From Sphingopyxis sp. (GTDB lineage Bacteria; Pseudomonadota; Alphaproteobacteria; Sphingomonadales; Sphingomonadaceae): a DNA stretch of 64,000 bases. Under the pieces are notes generated by a model. It was given only the letters and a program-made list of their open reading frames with translations. It did no database searches and was not told the origin of the DNA. Made by a program: the position numbers and the translations under genes. The stretch covers positions 26,128 to 90,127 of the forward strand of contig NZ_JAOZVW010000004.1 in the NCBI RefSeq assembly GCF_025869345.1, in the 5' to 3' direction. Shown here one piece after another: positions 35,395-46,034 of the stretch (position 1 is its first letter; each line of letters starts with the position of its first letter).

Positions 35395-35741
35395 GCGAAA
35401 CCGCCGATCAGGGCGAAAAGCCCCGCCGCGCTCAGCACGGGCCAGGCGATGTGGCGGCCCTTCGTATAAGCGGCGTTGAAGAGGCCCGTCGCCAGCCAGG
35501 CTGCGCCGATGGCTATCAGCAGCCCCTTCGGCGTGCCCGGCCACACAACCGCCGCCGCCGAAACCAGCATCAGCACCGATGTCGCATGCCAGGCGAAGCG
35601 GACGATCCGGCGGACCAGCGCGTCGGCGAGCAGGCCGTCGCCGCTCCGCAGCAGCGGCGCGATCAGGCGCCGATAGCCGAGCACCGAATGCACCAGCGCT
35701 GCCGCCACCATGAAGGCGGACGACAGCCCGGTCCAGATCAC
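35391..35741 (-). CDS. Small membrane protein, 116 aa
   Basis: A hydrophobic protein with about four helices ([77 protein letters not shown]). The family is not recognised. The GTG start at 35741 overlaps the isovaleryl-CoA dehydrogenase stop as GTGA, so it is coupled to that gene; a downstream in-frame ATG at 35711 is possible. Together with the 92-aa protein it forms the tail of the dehydrogenase operon. Confidence 0.7.
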   Translation of the reverse strand: MIWTGLSSAFMVAAALVHSVLGYRRLIAPLLRSGDGLLADALVRRIVRFAWHATSVLMLVSAAAVVWPGTPKGLLIAIGAAWLATGLFNAAYTKGRHIAWPVLSAAGLFALIGGFA

Positions 35742-36907
35742 GCGCCGGCGCCGATCAGTTCGCGGCCGATCAGCATGCGGCGAATCTCGTTGGTCCCCGC
35801 ACCGATGTCGAGCAGCTTGGCGTCGCGCCAGTAACGCTCGACCGGCCAATCCTTCGTATAGCCCGCGCCGCCCAGCGCCTGGATCGCTTCGCCCGCGACC
35901 TTCACCGCATTCTCGCTCGCGAGCAGGATGCAGCCCGCGGCGTCGAAGCGCGTCGTCTGCCCCGCGTCGCACGCCTTGGCGACGTTGTAGACATAGGAGC
36001 GCGCCGACTGGAGCATGACATACATGTCGGCGACCTTCGCCTGCATGAGCTGGAACGACCCGATCGGCTTGCCGAACTGCTTGCGCTCGCGAACATAGGG
36101 AATGACCGTGTCCAGGCACGCCTGCATGATGCCGAGCTGGAGCCCCGCGAGCACGACGCGCTCATAATCGAGCCCCGACATCAGCACGCCGACGCCGCCG
36201 TTCTCCGGCCCCATCACCTGGCTCTCGGGCACCTCGCAATCGGTGAAGACGAGCTCGGCGGTCGGCGAACCGCGCATCCCGACCTTGTCGATCTTCTGCC
36301 CGATGGCGAAGCCCGGCATGTCCTTCTCGATCAGGAAAGCGGTGATGCCGCGCGATCCCGCTTCGGGGCTGGTCTTGGCATAGACGACGAGCGTGTCGGC
36401 ATAGGTCGCGTTGGTGATCCAGAACTTCGTGCCGTTGAGGATGAAGCGGTCGCCCTTCTTTTCGGCCTTCAGCTTCATCGACACGACGTCGCTGCCCGCA
36501 CCCGCTTCGGACATGGCGAGGCTGCCGACATGCTCGCCGCTGATCAGCTTGGGGAGATATTTCGCCTTCTGCTCGGCATTGCCCCAGCGGCGGATCTGGT
36601 TGACGCACAGGTTCGAGTGCGCGCCGTAGCTGAGGCCGATCGCGCCCGATGCCCGCGACACTTCCTCGACCGCGATGACATGTTCGAGATAGCCGAGCCC
36701 GAGCCCGCCCCATTCCTCCTCGACGGTGATGCCGTGCAGGCCGAGCGCGCCCATCCCGGGCCAGAGTTCGGCGCGCGGGAACCAGTCCTCGGCGTCGGCT
36801 TTGGCAGCGAGCGGAGCGATCTGCTCGTCGGCGAAGCGGGCGGTGGTCTCGCGGATCATGTCGGCGGTTTCGCCGAGCGCGAAGTCGAAATCGGGGGTGG
36901 CGCGCAT
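35738..36907 (-). CDS. Isovaleryl-CoA dehydrogenase
   Basis: A 389-residue acyl-CoA dehydrogenase of the short/branched type. [120 protein letters not shown] and the C-terminal [16 protein letters not shown] closely match isovaleryl-CoA dehydrogenases (liuA). The catalytic Glu is expected in the LDYERVVL segment, as in IVD. It oxidises isovaleryl-CoA to 3-methylcrotonyl-CoA, feeding the carboxylase encoded nearby. AAGGGA is well spaced for ATG 36907 rather than 36913. Divergent from lysR. Confidence 0.92.
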   Translation of the reverse strand: MRATPDFDFALGETADMIRETTARFADEQIAPLAAKADAEDWFPRAELWPGMGALGLHGITVEEEWGGLGLGYLEHVIAVEEVSRASGAIGLSYGAHSNLCVNQIRRWGNAEQKAKYLPKLISGEHVGSLAMSEAGAGSDVVSMKLKAEKKGDRFILNGTKFWITNATYADTLVVYAKTSPEAGSRGITAFLIEKDMPGFAIGQKIDKVGMRGSPTAELVFTDCEVPESQVMGPENGGVGVLMSGLDYERVVLAGLQLGIMQACLDTVIPYVRERKQFGKPIGSFQLMQAKVADMYVMLQSARSYVYNVAKACDAGQTTRFDAAGCILLASENAVKVAGEAIQALGGAGYTKDWPVERYWRDAKLLDIGAGTNEIRRMLIGRELIGAGA

Positions 36908-36960
36908 GAGCATCCCTTCGGTCAGGGGCGGAACAGGACCCCTGTCTGCCCGAAAGCGCG

Positions 36961-36970
36961 TTCATATGAA
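36961..36970. promoter_or_regulatory. Palindrome TTCATATGAA between divergent genes
   Basis: A perfect 10-bp palindrome midway between the isovaleryl-CoA dehydrogenase and LysR starts. LysR proteins often bind such sites in a shared divergent promoter, so it is a candidate operator. Confidence 0.3.
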
Positions 36971-37007
36971 AATTGAAACTACGCGCGATTCAGCATAAGG
37001 AAAATTT

Positions 37008-37910
37008 ATGATAAAGCGCTCGCACATCCGGCAGTTCCTCGCGGTCGTCGATGCGGGCAGCTTCACCCGCGCGGCGCAGCAGATCCGCGTGACCCAGCCC
37101 GCGCTCTCGACGGGAATCGCCGACCTCGAACGCCTCGTCGGCGCGCCGCTCTTCATCCGCAACCGCCGCCAGATCCGGCTGGCCGAGGCGGGCGGGCGCT
37201 TCCTGCCGATCGCGCGCGACCTCGAACGCGGCTTTCGCGCCGCCGACGGCTTCGGCCGCGTCGAAGAGGGCGACAAGCCGCTGCTGCGGCTCGGGACGAT
37301 CCGGTCGGTTCCCGGGGAGGTTCTGCAAAATATCGCGGGCCTCCTCGCGCGCGATTTCGGGCTCGAGATCGGCGAGAACAGCGAGTCCGAACTGCGCGCC
37401 GCGATCCACGGCGGACGTCTCCACATGGCGATCGTCCCGCTCCGCCCCGGCGAGCGAGCGCCCGACGTCGTGCCGCTCTATGACGAACCTTTCGTGATGT
37501 TCGTCGCCGCCGATCATCCGCTCGCGGGGCGGGGAGAGGTCGATCCCGAGGAACTCGCGTCCGAAACGATGATCGCGCGCCGGTCGTGCGAACTGCTCGA
37601 TGCGACAAGCCGCTTCTTCACGCGCCGCCGCGTTCGTCCGCGGTTCGCGCTGCGCAGCGACAGCGACGAGCGCTGCCTGCGCATGGTTGCCGCCGGGGTC
37701 GGGATCACCACGGCGCCCGTGTCGCTGGCGATCGGCGGCGTCGTGCCGCTGAAGGTGACGGGCTATGACTTCCGGCGCGAACTGGGGCTGGTCCTCGACC
37801 CGGCGTGGCGCGCATCGTCCGCGGTCGCGCCACGGCTGGGCCGCGCGCTCGAAGCGATCGGCTCGATCGGCGCCGAATGGCGGCAGGGAAAGGTCGATGC
37901 CGCCGGATGA
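37008..37910 (+). CDS. LysR-family transcriptional regulator
   Basis: A 300-residue regulator. The N-terminal helix-turn-helix reads HIRQFLAVVDAGSFTRAAQQ, IRVTQPALSTGIADLERLVG, APLFIRNRR; the rest is the LysR substrate-binding domain (LRLGTIRSVPGEVLQNIAGL, LHMAIVPLRPGE, MVAAGVGITTAPVSLA). AAGGA precedes ATG 37008. It is transcribed away from the isovaleryl-CoA dehydrogenase gene across a 100-bp gap, the usual arrangement when LysR controls its neighbour. Effector unknown. Confidence 0.9.
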   Translation: MIKRSHIRQFLAVVDAGSFTRAAQQIRVTQPALSTGIADLERLVGAPLFIRNRRQIRLAEAGGRFLPIARDLERGFRAADGFGRVEEGDKPLLRLGTIRSVPGEVLQNIAGLLARDFGLEIGENSESELRAAIHGGRLHMAIVPLRPGERAPDVVPLYDEPFVMFVAADHPLAGRGEVDPEELASETMIARRSCELLDATSRFFTRRRVRPRFALRSDSDERCLRMVAAGVGITTAPVSLAIGGVVPLKVTGYDFRRELGLVLDPAWRASSAVAPRLGRALEAIGSIGAEWRQGKVDAAG

Positions 37911-38001
37911 ACCCGCGATCTCACAAGCCAGACTTGCAACGCCCAAAGGCCATAATGTTTGCCCATATGCCGGGCGCGGCGTTACGGCGGCCCGCATATC
38001 C

Positions 38002-38015
38002 CGTCCAATTGGACG
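38002..38015. promoter_or_regulatory. Palindrome CGTCCAATTGGACG upstream of cysD
   Basis: A perfect 14-bp palindrome 61 bp before the cysD start, in a 165-bp gap without other features. It could be an operator for the sulfate activation genes. I cannot assign a regulator. Confidence 0.4.
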
Positions 38016-38061
38016 TAGGGCGAAATGAAGAATGCGCTAATCCGTTGCCCGGCGGACATAT

Positions 38062-38068
38062 GAGGAGG
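38062..38068 (+). promoter_or_regulatory. Ribosome binding site of cysD
   Basis: GAGGAGG lies 7 nt before GTG 38076 and only 4 nt before the in-frame TTG 38073, which favours the GTG start. Confidence 0.7.
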
Positions 38069-38075
38069 CTGGTTG

Positions 38076-39002
38076 GTGTCGTCTGATTTGCGGGCAGGAT
38101 CGTCCGAGTTGACCCATCTCGACCGGCTGGAGGCCGAGAGCATCCATATCATGCGCGAAGTGATGGCCGACGCCGCCAAGCCCGTGATGCTCTATAGCGT
38201 CGGCAAGGACAGCGCGGTGATGCTGCATCTCGCGCGCAAGGCCTTCTATCCCTCGCCGCCGCCGTTTCCGCTGCTGCATGTCGACACGACGTGGAAGTTC
38301 AAGGCGATGTACGAATTGCGCGACCGCATGGCGCGCGAGAGCGGCATGGAACTCATCGTCTATCAGAATCCCGAGGCAAAGGAGCGCGGGATCAATCCGT
38401 TTGATCACGGCCCGTTGCACACCGACATGTGGAAGACCGAAGGTCTGAAGCAGGCGCTCGACCTGTACGGCTTCGACGTTGCCTTCGGCGGCGCGCGGCG
38501 CGACGAGGAGAAGAGCCGGGCGAAGGAGCGCATCTTCTCGTTCCGCACCGCGAGCCATGGCTGGGACCCCAAGAAACAGCGCCCCGAGCTTTGGAACCTC
38601 TACAACGCCCGCAAGGCGAAAGGAGAGAGCATCCGCGTCTTTCCGATCTCAAACTGGACCGAACTCGACATCTGGCAATATATCGCGCGCGAGAATATCC
38701 CGATCGTGCCGCTCTACTTCGCCGCGCCGCGCCCGACCGTGGAGCGCGACGGGCTGCTGCTGATGGTCGATGACGAGCGCTTTCCGTTGAAGGCGGGCGA
38801 GGTGCCGGTGGAGCGCTCGGTGCGCTTCCGCACCCTCGGCTGCTACCCGCTTACCGGCGCGGTCGAGAGCGAGGCGGCGACTTTGTCCGAAGTCATTCAG
38901 GAGATGCTGCTGACCACGACCAGCGAACGCCAGGGCCGCATCATCGACAAGGACGGCGGCGACGCCAGCATGGAGAAGAAGAAGCAGGAGGGGTATTTCT
39001 GA
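38076..39002 (+). CDS. cysD: Sulfate adenylyltransferase subunit 2
   Basis: About 308 residues, the PP-loop subunit that makes APS from sulfate and ATP with Cys[21 protein letters not shown], the P-loop-like [69 protein letters not shown] and [20 protein letters not shown] are all typical. It starts an overlapping operon with cysNC (1-nt overlap, TGATG) and cysQ. Confidence 0.97.
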   Translation: MSSDLRAGSSELTHLDRLEAESIHIMREVMADAAKPVMLYSVGKDSAVMLHLARKAFYPSPPPFPLLHVDTTWKFKAMYELRDRMARESGMELIVYQNPEAKERGINPFDHGPLHTDMWKTEGLKQALDLYGFDVAFGGARRDEEKSRAKERIFSFRTASHGWDPKKQRPELWNLYNARKAKGESIRVFPISNWTELDIWQYIARENIPIVPLYFAAPRPTVERDGLLLMVDDERFPLKAGEVPVERSVRFRTLGCYPLTGAVESEAATLSEVIQEMLLTTTSERQGRIIDKDGGDASMEKKKQEGYF

Positions 39003-40915
39003 TGCCAAATACCTCCGACACTCCTGTTTACGTCACCGACGCGCTGATCGCCGAGGACATCGACGCCTACCTCACGCAGCACGAGAAGAAGTCGCTGCTG
39101 CGCTTCATCACCTGCGGCTCGGTCGACGACGGCAAATCGACGCTGATCGGGCGGCTGCTCTATGACTCGAAGATGATCTTCGAGGACCAGCTCGCCGCGC
39201 TGGAGGCGGACAGCAAACGCGTCGGCACGCAGGGGCAGGAGATCGATTTCGCGCTGCTCGTCGACGGCCTGGCCGCCGAGCGCGAGCAGGGCATCACGAT
39301 CGACGTCGCCTACCGCTTCTTCACCACCGAAAAGCGCAAGTTCATCGTCGCCGACACGCCGGGGCACGAACAATATACGCGCAACATGGTCACCGGCGCT
39401 TCGACCGCCGACCTCGCCGTCATCCTGATCGACGCGCGCAAGGGCGTGCTGACGCAGACGCGGCGGCACAGCTTTCTCGCGCATCTGCTCGGCATCCGGC
39501 ACATCGTGCTCGCGGTGAACAAGATGGACCTCGTCGGTTACGACAAGGCGGTGTTCGATCGCATCACGCTCGCCTACCGCGCCTTCGCGAGCGAGATCGG
39601 GATCACCAGCTTCACCGCGATCCCGATTTCGGGTTTCAAGGGCGATAATATCACCGGCCTTTCGGCGAACACGCCGTGGTTCAAGGGACCGGCGCTGATC
39701 GAACATCTCGAAAATGTCGAGGTCGGCAGCGCCGCCGATGAAGCGAAGCCGTTCCGCATGCCGGTGCAGTGGGTCAATCGCCCGAACCTGGATTTCCGGG
39801 GCTTTTCGGGCCAGCTTGCCAGCGGCACCGTCAAGCCCGGCGATGCGGTGCGCATCCTGCCGAGCGGCAAGACGACCAGCGTCAGCCGCATCGTCACGCT
39901 CGATGGCGATCTGCCCGAAGCCGTCGCGGGCCAGTCGGTGACGTTGACGCTCGCCGATGAGGTCGATTGTTCGCGCGGCGACGTCATCGCCGCCACCGAT
40001 GCGCCGCCCGAGGCCGCCGATCAGTTCGAAGCGACGCTCGTCTGGATGGCAGACGAGGCGATGATCCCGGGACGCGCCTATTGGCTGAAGCTCGCGACGC
40101 AAAGCGTGTCGGCGACGGTGCAGGCGCCGAAATATGAGATCAACGTCAACACGCTCGACCATCTCGCGGCGAAGACGCTCGACCTCAACGGCATCGGCGT
40201 CGTCGAGTTGTCGACCGACAAACCGGTGGTGTTCGAGGCCTATGCCGACAACCATAGCCTCGGTGGCTTCATCCTGATCGACAAGCTGACCAACGCGACC
40301 GTCGCGGCGGGGATGCTGCATTTCAGCCTGCGCCGCGCGCAGAACGTCCATTGGCAGGCGACCGACATCGACCGCGACATGCGCGCGAACCTCAAGAACC
40401 AGCGCCCCGCGCTGCTCTGGTTCACCGGGCTCTCGGGCTCGGGCAAGTCGACGATCGCCAACCTCGTCGAAAAGAAGCTGCACCGGATGAACCGGCACAG
40501 CTTCCTGCTCGACGGCGACAACGTCCGCCACGGGCTCAACCGCGACCTGGGGTTCACCGAGGCCGACCGCATCGAGAATATCCGCCGCGTCGGCGAGGTT
40601 GCGAAGCTGATGACCGACGCGGGCCTGATCGTGATCACCGCCTTCATTTCGCCCTTCAAGGCCGAACGCGACATGGTGCGGTCGATGCTGCCCGAAGGCG
40701 AGTTCCTCGAAATCTTCATCGACACGCCACTTGCCGAAGCCGAGAAGCGCGACGTAAAGGGCCTTTATAAAAAGGCACGCGCCGGTCAGCTCAAGAATTT
40801 CACCGGGATCGACAGCCCCTATGAGGCACCCGGCGCGCCCGAAATTCGCATCGACACGACCGCGATGTCGCCCGAGGAAGCGGCCGACCTGATTATCGAT
40901 CGCTTGCTGGGGTGA
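39002..40915 (+). CDS. cysNC: Bifunctional sulfate adenylyltransferase subunit 1 / APS kinase
   Basis: A 637-residue fusion. Residues 1 to about 440 are the CysN GTPase: G1 [16 protein letters not shown]3 [14 protein letters not shown]4 NKMDLVGYD, with an EF-Tu-like barrel behind. Residues from about 460 are APS kinase: [61 protein letters not shown]. The product makes APS (with CysD) and then PAPS. Fusion of these activities is known in alphaproteobacteria and others. The stop overlaps the next gene as GTGA. Confidence 0.97.
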   Translation: MPNTSDTPVYVTDALIAEDIDAYLTQHEKKSLLRFITCGSVDDGKSTLIGRLLYDSKMIFEDQLAALEADSKRVGTQGQEIDFALLVDGLAAEREQGITIDVAYRFFTTEKRKFIVADTPGHEQYTRNMVTGASTADLAVILIDARKGVLTQTRRHSFLAHLLGIRHIVLAVNKMDLVGYDKAVFDRITLAYRAFASEIGITSFTAIPISGFKGDNITGLSANTPWFKGPALIEHLENVEVGSAADEAKPFRMPVQWVNRPNLDFRGFSGQLASGTVKPGDAVRILPSGKTTSVSRIVTLDGDLPEAVAGQSVTLTLADEVDCSRGDVIAATDAPPEAADQFEATLVWMADEAMIPGRAYWLKLATQSVSATVQAPKYEINVNTLDHLAAKTLDLNGIGVVELSTDKPVVFEAYADNHSLGGFILIDKLTNATVAAGMLHFSLRRAQNVHWQATDIDRDMRANLKNQRPALLWFTGLSGSGKSTIANLVEKKLHRMNRHSFLLDGDNVRHGLNRDLGFTEADRIENIRRVGEVAKLMTDAGLIVITAFISPFKAERDMVRSMLPEGEFLEIFIDTPLAEAEKRDVKGLYKKARAGQLKNFTGIDSPYEAPGAPEIRIDTTAMSPEEAADLIIDRLLG

Positions 40916-41661
40916 GCATGGCCGAGAGTGACGAGCAACTCGCCGAAAGGCTGGCGACCGCCGCGGGGGCGATCCTGCTGAACCTTCGGACGCGGGGCGA
41001 TCTTGTGGGCAAGGACCTCGGCAAGGCCGGGGACGCCGAGGCCAATGCGATGCTGTGCCGCGAACTTCGCGCCGCGCGCCCCGGCGACGCGCTGCTGTCC
41101 GAGGAAGAGAAAGACAATCCGGCGCGCTGCGACCGGAACCGGGTGTGGATCGTCGATCCGCTGGACGGGACGCGCGAATATGGCGAGGGCCGCGACGACT
41201 GGGCGGTGCATGTCGCGCTGGCGGTGGGCGGCGCTGCCACGGTGGGCGCGGTCGCGCTGCCGGGGCTCGGCGTCACGCTGACTTCGGGCGCTCCCGCGCC
41301 GCTCCGCCCCGCGAATGCACCGCTCAGGATGCTCGTCAGCCGCACGCGCCCCGCTGCCGAGGCCGTGTTCGTCGCGGAGAGGCTGGGCGCGGAGCTTGTC
41401 GCCATGGGTTCGGCAGGCGCGAAGGCGATGGCGGTGGTGCGCGGCGAGGCCGATATCTATCTCCACACCGGCGGCCAATATGAATGGGACAATTGCGCCC
41501 CCGTCGCGGTGGCGCAGGCCGCGGGGTTGCACGTCAGCCGCGCCGACGGGTCGCCGCTTTGCTACAACAGGCCGAATCCCTATCTTCCCGATCTGTTGAT
41601 CTGCCGGACGGAATTGGCCGCGGACGTCCTCCGGCTCGCCGCGGAATATTCGCCCGCCTGA
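40912..41661 (+). CDS. cysQ: 3'(2'),5'-bisphosphate nucleotidase / inositol monophosphatase family
   Basis: A 249-residue metal-dependent phosphatase that removes PAP formed during sulfate reduction. The key motif is [20 protein letters not shown] (DPLDGT), the first metal ligand lies in LLSEEEKD, and the C-terminal [20 protein letters not shown] (WD) completes the family signature. GTG 40912 overlaps the cysNC stop; ATG 40918 two codons later is the alternative. The operon context strongly supports CysQ over inositol monophosphatase. Confidence 0.93.
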   Translation: MSMAESDEQLAERLATAAGAILLNLRTRGDLVGKDLGKAGDAEANAMLCRELRAARPGDALLSEEEKDNPARCDRNRVWIVDPLDGTREYGEGRDDWAVHVALAVGGAATVGAVALPGLGVTLTSGAPAPLRPANAPLRMLVSRTRPAAEAVFVAERLGAELVAMGSAGAKAMAVVRGEADIYLHTGGQYEWDNCAPVAVAQAAGLHVSRADGSPLCYNRPNPYLPDLLICRTELAADVLRLAAEYSPA

Positions 41662-41737
41662 CGGGCAGGCCATTGCCAGCAAGGCTGGCGCCCCCTAATT
41701 CGGTTGCATCGAAAAACCGAACCACGGGAGACGCGCG

Positions 41738-42874
41738 ATGACCGACCTGCCTGAAACCAACACCGTCATGGTGACCCTCGTGAAGCCCGAGGGACAACTC
41801 GAGGTTTATTTCGAGCGCCGCCCGATGCCCGAGCCCAAGCCGCACGAAGTGCTGGTGAAGGTGCTGACGACGCCGATCAATCCGTCGGACCTCGGCCTGC
41901 TGTTCGGCGGCGCCGACATGACGACAGCGCGCGCGGGAACGCGCGACGGCCTGCCGATGATCACCGCCGATGTGCCCCCGGCGGGGATGCGCGCGATGGG
42001 CGGGCGGATCGGCGACGCGCTGCCGATCGGCAACGAAGGCTGCGGCACCGTCGTCAAGGCGGGGGACTCGCCCGAAGCGCAGGCCCTGATAGGCAAGACC
42101 GTCGCGCTGCTCGGCGGCGAGATGTATGCCGAATATCGCTGTCTGCCTTTGCAGATGGTGATGCCGCTCCCCGATGGCACCGATCCGGTCGACGGCGCTT
42201 CCTGTTTCGTCAATCCGCTCACCAGCCTTGCCTTTACCGAGACGATGCGGATGGAAAATCACAGCGCGATCGTCCACACCGCCGCCGCCTCCAACCTCGG
42301 CCAGATGCTCGTCAAGATCTGCGCGAAGGACGGCATCCCGCTGGTCAACATCGTGCGCAGCGACGCGCAGGTCGACATATTGAAGGGCATCGGCGCGCAG
42401 CATATCGTCAACAGCAGCGACGAGGATTTTCAGGACAGGCTGGTTGCGGCGATCGTCGAGACCGGCGCGACGCTGGGCTTCGATGCGATCGGCGGCGGCA
42501 AGCTGGCGGGCCAGATCCTCTCGGCGATGGAGGTCGCGGCGGTCAAGCGCATGACCACTTACAGCCGCTATGGTTCGGACACGTTCAAGCAGGTCTATAT
42601 CTATGGCGCGCTCGACGTCGGCCCGACGATCCTCAACCGCAGCTTCGGCCTGACCTGGTCGCTATCGGGCTTCCTGCTTACGCCCTTCATGGCGAAGGCG
42701 GGGATGGAGGTCGTCGGCCGTATGCGTCAGCGCGTCGTGGACGAGCTGACGACGACCTTCAAGAGCCACTACAGCCACGAAATCTCGCTGACCGAGGCCC
42801 TGAGCCTCGATATCGCGCACGCCTATAATGCGAAGCGGACCGGTGAGAAATATCTGATCCGTCCGCATGGTTGA
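41738..42874 (+). CDS. Zinc-free MDR-family dehydrogenase/reductase
   Basis: A 378-residue medium-chain reductase-type protein. The N-terminal GroES-like part is recognisable (EVLVKVLTTPINPSDLGLLF; IGNEGCGTVVKAG) and the cofactor domain follows (AIVHTAAASNLGQMLVKICA; LGFDAIGGGKLAGQIL). The catalytic and structural zinc cysteines of alcohol dehydrogenases are absent, so it is nearer to quinone or enoyl reductases. GGGAG precedes the ATG. It stands alone, 76 bp after cysQ; substrate unknown. Confidence 0.85.
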   Translation: MTDLPETNTVMVTLVKPEGQLEVYFERRPMPEPKPHEVLVKVLTTPINPSDLGLLFGGADMTTARAGTRDGLPMITADVPPAGMRAMGGRIGDALPIGNEGCGTVVKAGDSPEAQALIGKTVALLGGEMYAEYRCLPLQMVMPLPDGTDPVDGASCFVNPLTSLAFTETMRMENHSAIVHTAAASNLGQMLVKICAKDGIPLVNIVRSDAQVDILKGIGAQHIVNSSDEDFQDRLVAAIVETGATLGFDAIGGGKLAGQILSAMEVAAVKRMTTYSRYGSDTFKQVYIYGALDVGPTILNRSFGLTWSLSGFLLTPFMAKAGMEVVGRMRQRVVDELTTTFKSHYSHEISLTEALSLDIAHAYNAKRTGEKYLIRPHG

Positions 42875-42916
42875 GAGGCGCTAGCGACCGGAAGCGGGGA
42901 TAGGTAAGGATCATAG

Positions 42917-43072
42917 TCTCTCCCCTTGAGGGAGAGATACGAAGGCTTGGTAGCTTGCTGCCTAGCCGAAGTTGAGAGGGGGTTTTGCGTCCGCTGGCGT
43001 CGCACCCCTCTCCAAGCTTCGCTAGCTCCCAAGGGAGCAAGCTGGGCTATCCTCTCCCTCAAGGGGAGAGGA
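42917..43072. repeat. Palindromic intergenic repeat, family D
   Basis: Inverted ends TCTCTCCCCTTGAGGGAGAG (42917-42936) and its near complement at 43052-43072; each end is itself a small palindrome. The roughly 115-bp centre has further complementary pieces (GAAGGCTTGGTAGCTTGCTG against AAGCTTCGCTAGCTCCC), so the whole could fold as a long imperfect hairpin. Located between convergent genes. Confidence 0.75.
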
Positions 43073-43120
43073 GGCTATGGCCGCTCCCCACCCCAAAGCC
43101 GCCATTTCGGCTAGTCTTTT

Positions 43121-44272
43121 CTACCGCTTCATGCACTGACGCGTGTCGTCGCGCTTATATTCGCTGCAGTTCCACAGCGCCTTCTCGAACCCCGCCTTGT
43201 CGTCGCGGAGGTAGGAGAAGGTCATGGCTGCGCGCTGCATGTCGCTCATCGTGTCGCTGTCGGGTTTCAGTGTCGGGTTGGTCCAGCCCATGAACTTGCA
43301 ATAGGGCTTGTCGCCGCACAGCCGGAGCGCGGTCGTGACGAAGCTCTCGGGCGCGGCGCGCCGGTCGAGCGCGACATAGATGGTGTCGCGGCCCGCGGCC
43401 TCCCCGGCGCCGGCGACGACCTTGGGCGCGCCGATCGCGGCATTGGCGTCGACCCCGGCGAGCTCGACCGGCGGCGCGCCGACCGCGACCGCGTGGGCAG
43501 GGGAGAGGGCGGCCATCTTGGCAACCCCGGCGTCATTCCCCGACACCGCGCCGCGAAACGCCCCCGGCGTTCCCCAATAACCCGGCCAGCGAAAGAAGAG
43601 GTGGGTATCGACGATCGCGATCTTTTCCAGGCTGTCACTCCAATAGGGGCGCACCCAGTCGGTGTGATAATGGGTCGCGAGCCCGACCCTGGGGTCGGTG
43701 GTGCCCGACAACATGCTCTCGGCATTCGCCTGCGCCCGCGCCCAGGCGGCGTCGGAATAGCGGCGGTTCAGCGCGCCGTCGCAGGTGAAGGTGAACTGGC
43801 ACCCGGTCGCGCGCTCTGACCCCTGGAATACGACGCCGCAGATCGATTTGGGAAAAGCCGGATGCCGCGCGCGGTTGATCACCACCTGACCGACCGCAAG
43901 CTGCCCCTTCGAATCGTCGCCCGCCTCATAGAGCATCGCGGCGGCAAGACAGTCGCGCGCGCGAACGCGGGCGTCACCGCTCCCGGCATAGAGAAAGGGC
44001 CGCGCCGCGACGAACCCCTTGGTAACGAGGGGGATATCGGCATTTTGCGCGCGCGCGTCGGCCTCGGTGACCGGCGCGAGTTCCATCGGCTGGACGTCGG
44101 GGACGACGTCGGCGGGTGGCGCCACCGGGTGCGGCCGCGCGCCATGCCGGCCCGCGCTTGTCTGCCCGCTTGCATAAAGCACCGCGACGATCGCCGCGAC
44201 GGCGATCAGGACGAATAGCCAGCCGGTCCAATCAAGACGCGACGTCGCCGATGAATCGCCGGTCAGGCGCAT
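43121..44272 (-). CDS. Cell wall hydrolase, SleB domain
   Basis: A 383-residue protein with an N-terminal membrane anchor (WTGWLFVLIAVAAIVAVLYA, about residues 15-35) and a periplasmic SleB/hydrolase_2 domain: LAAAMLYEAGDDSKGQLAVG, QVVINRARHPAFP, SICGVVFQGS, CQFTFTCDG. The first Glu of YEAG is the expected catalytic residue of this lytic transglycosylase-like family. SleB was named for spore cortex lysis, but the domain is common in non-sporulating alphaproteobacteria, where it probably remodels peptidoglycan. It follows cysK by 8 bp on the same strand. Confidence 0.9.
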   Translation of the reverse strand: MRLTGDSSATSRLDWTGWLFVLIAVAAIVAVLYASGQTSAGRHGARPHPVAPPADVVPDVQPMELAPVTEADARAQNADIPLVTKGFVAARPFLYAGSGDARVRARDCLAAAMLYEAGDDSKGQLAVGQVVINRARHPAFPKSICGVVFQGSERATGCQFTFTCDGALNRRYSDAAWARAQANAESMLSGTTDPRVGLATHYHTDWVRPYWSDSLEKIAIVDTHLFFRWPGYWGTPGAFRGAVSGNDAGVAKMAALSPAHAVAVGAPPVELAGVDANAAIGAPKVVAGAGEAAGRDTIYVALDRRAAPESFVTTALRLCGDKPYCKFMGWTNPTLKPDSDTMSDMQRAAMTFSYLRDDKAGFEKALWNCSEYKRDDTRQCMKR

Positions 44273-44280
44273 TCGAGGGT

Positions 44281-45201
44281 TCAGATCTCGGGCAGGAAGT
44301 CGGGAACCGAAAGATAACGCTCGCCGGTGTCGTAGTTGAAGCCGAGGATGCGCGTGCCGGGCGGAAGCTCCGCCAGCTTCTGCTCGATCGCCGCCAGCGT
44401 CGCGCCCGACGATATGCCGACGAGCATCCCTTCCTCGGTCGCTGCGCGCAGCGCCCAACGCTTGGAGTCGGCGGCCTCGACCGTGATCACCCCGTCGAGG
44501 AGGTCGGTGTGGAGGTTGCGCGGGATGAATCCGGCGCCGAGGCCCTGGATCGGGTGCGGGCCGGGCTGACCGCCCGAAATGACGGGCGACTGGGTCGGCT
44601 CGACCGCGAAGACCTTGAGGTTCGGCCAATGCTGCTTGAGGAACTGCGCCGCCCCGGTGATATGGCCGCCGGTGCCGACGCCGGTGATCAGCACGTCGAT
44701 CGGCGTGTCCTTGAAGTCGGCGAGGATTTCCGGCCCCGTGGTGCGGACGTGGACGTCGATATTCGCCTCATTTTCGAACTGCTGGGGCATCCAGGCGCCG
44801 GGGGTCGTCTCGACCAGCTCGATCGCGCGCTCGATCGCGCCCTTCATGCCCTTTTCGCGCGGAGTCAGGTCGAAGGTCGCGCCATAGGCGAGCATCAGGC
44901 GGCGGCGTTCGAGCGACATGCTTTCGGGCATGACGAGGATCAGCTTGTAGCCCTTGACCGCGGCGGCCATCGCCAGGCCGATGCCGGTGTTCCCCGACGT
45001 CGGCTCGACGATGGTGCCGCCGGGCTTCAGGCTGCCGTCGCGTTCGGCGGCCTCGATCATCGCCAGGCCGATGCGATCCTTGATCGAACCGCCGGGATTG
45101 CTGCGTTCGGACTTGATCCAGACTTCGGCGTCCGGAAACAGCTTTGCCATGCGGATGTGCGGCGTGTTCCCGATGGTATCGAGGATCGAATTGGCTTTCA
45201 T
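44281..45201 (-). CDS. cysK: Cysteine synthase (O-acetylserine sulfhydrylase)
   Basis: A 306-residue PLP enzyme. [20 protein letters not shown], the Schiff-base lysine in [20 protein letters not shown], the substrate loop [20 protein letters not shown], the phosphate-binding [17 protein letters not shown] and C-terminal [15 protein letters not shown] define it. It makes cysteine from O-acetylserine and sulfide, in line with the sulfate activation genes 3 kb away. ATG 45201 overlaps the upstream alpha/beta hydrolase stop by 4 nt; the frame is open further upstream without similarity. Confidence 0.96.
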   Translation of the reverse strand: MKANSILDTIGNTPHIRMAKLFPDAEVWIKSERSNPGGSIKDRIGLAMIEAAERDGSLKPGGTIVEPTSGNTGIGLAMAAAVKGYKLILVMPESMSLERRRLMLAYGATFDLTPREKGMKGAIERAIELVETTPGAWMPQQFENEANIDVHVRTTGPEILADFKDTPIDVLITGVGTGGHITGAAQFLKQHWPNLKVFAVEPTQSPVISGGQPGPHPIQGLGAGFIPRNLHTDLLDGVITVEAADSKRWALRAATEEGMLVGISSGATLAAIEQKLAELPPGTRILGFNYDTGERYLSVPDFLPEI

Positions 45202-45866
45202 GATCGGTACGCTCTTTCCTTGAATTCGAACCGCGGGTCGCGGCGGACGCGGTTCGGCCAGTCTCCGGCGCGCAGCCACTGGCTTTCGTCCGCCAGCGCC
45301 GGCGTCGGCGCGGGTTGTAACGAGGCGAGCAGATACTGTCCATAAGGCCAGTCCCCGATCCCCGAGTCGGCGTTGATGTGCCCGAACGGCCCGGCGTTGA
45401 CGAAGCGCGCGTCCCACTGGCGCGCGAGGCGCCAAACGTGCGCGGTCTTGGCATAGGGATCGTCGTCGCTCGCCACGACGATGATCGGCGTCTGCGAGGT
45501 GAAGCCGGGCGTGTCGGCAAAGCCGGTGATGCGCTTTTCGTGCTGCAGGCGCCCGAGGTCGGGCGGCGCGACGAGCAACGCCCCCGCGATACGGCTGCGC
45601 GTCGGCGTGCTCGCCGCCGCGAACCAATGCGCGAAGGCGTGGCAGCCGAGGCTGTGCGCGGCGATCAGCACCGGCGCGCTTTCGGCCTCGATCACTTCGG
45701 CGATGCGGCGCATCCACGCCTCGCGGTCGGGGTGCGACCAGCGGCCGAGTTCGACTCGGCCGGCGTTCGCGAACTTGCGTTCCCACAGGCTCTGCCAGTG
45801 GGTCGGGCCGCTGTTGTGCAGGCCCGGAATGGTCAGGATTTTATGGCGGATGCTGGTATCTTGCAT
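45198..45866 (-). CDS. RBBP9/YdeN-type alpha/beta hydrolase
   Basis: A 222-residue hydrolase. [20 protein letters not shown] is the N-terminal block, the nucleophile elbow is [13 protein letters not shown], then [20 protein letters not shown] (acid) and [16 protein letters not shown] (catalytic His) complete the triad as in the DUF1234-like/RBBP9 family. It is the first gene of a unit with cysK (4-nt overlap) and sleB. GGAGAA precedes the ATG. The substrate is unknown. Confidence 0.9.
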   Translation of the reverse strand: MQDTSIRHKILTIPGLHNSGPTHWQSLWERKFANAGRVELGRWSHPDREAWMRRIAEVIEAESAPVLIAAHSLGCHAFAHWFAAASTPTRSRIAGALLVAPPDLGRLQHEKRITGFADTPGFTSQTPIIVVASDDDPYAKTAHVWRLARQWDARFVNAGPFGHINADSGIGDWPYGQYLLASLQPAPTPALADESQWLRAGDWPNRVRRDPRFEFKERAYRS

Positions 45867-45918
45867 GGCGGGTTCTCCATCGATGAAAGGGAGGGAAACC
45901 GCGGTGACGGGTGCATCC

Positions 45919-45946
45919 TATATAATTCAACTAAATAAATTGACAA
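45919..45946 (-). promoter_or_regulatory. Candidate promoter of the alpha/beta hydrolase-cysK-sleB unit
   Basis: On the minus strand TTGTCA (45946-45941) and TATATA (45924-45919) are separated by 16 bp within an AT-rich patch. This fits a vegetative promoter giving a leader of about 45 nt to ATG 45866. Confidence 0.5.
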
Positions 45947-46034
45947 TAGCTTTGTGGCGAAAGGAGCACGACTTGCGACGAGCGGATTCGAGGGTTGGGC
46001 TTGCGGAGATCCAGATGCCGCCATTCCTGATTGT

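Noticed and set aside
41675-41689. Hairpin GCCAGC-AAG-GCTGGC after cysQ as a terminator.
   Set aside because: The stem is only 6 bp and is followed by GCCCCC without a T-run.
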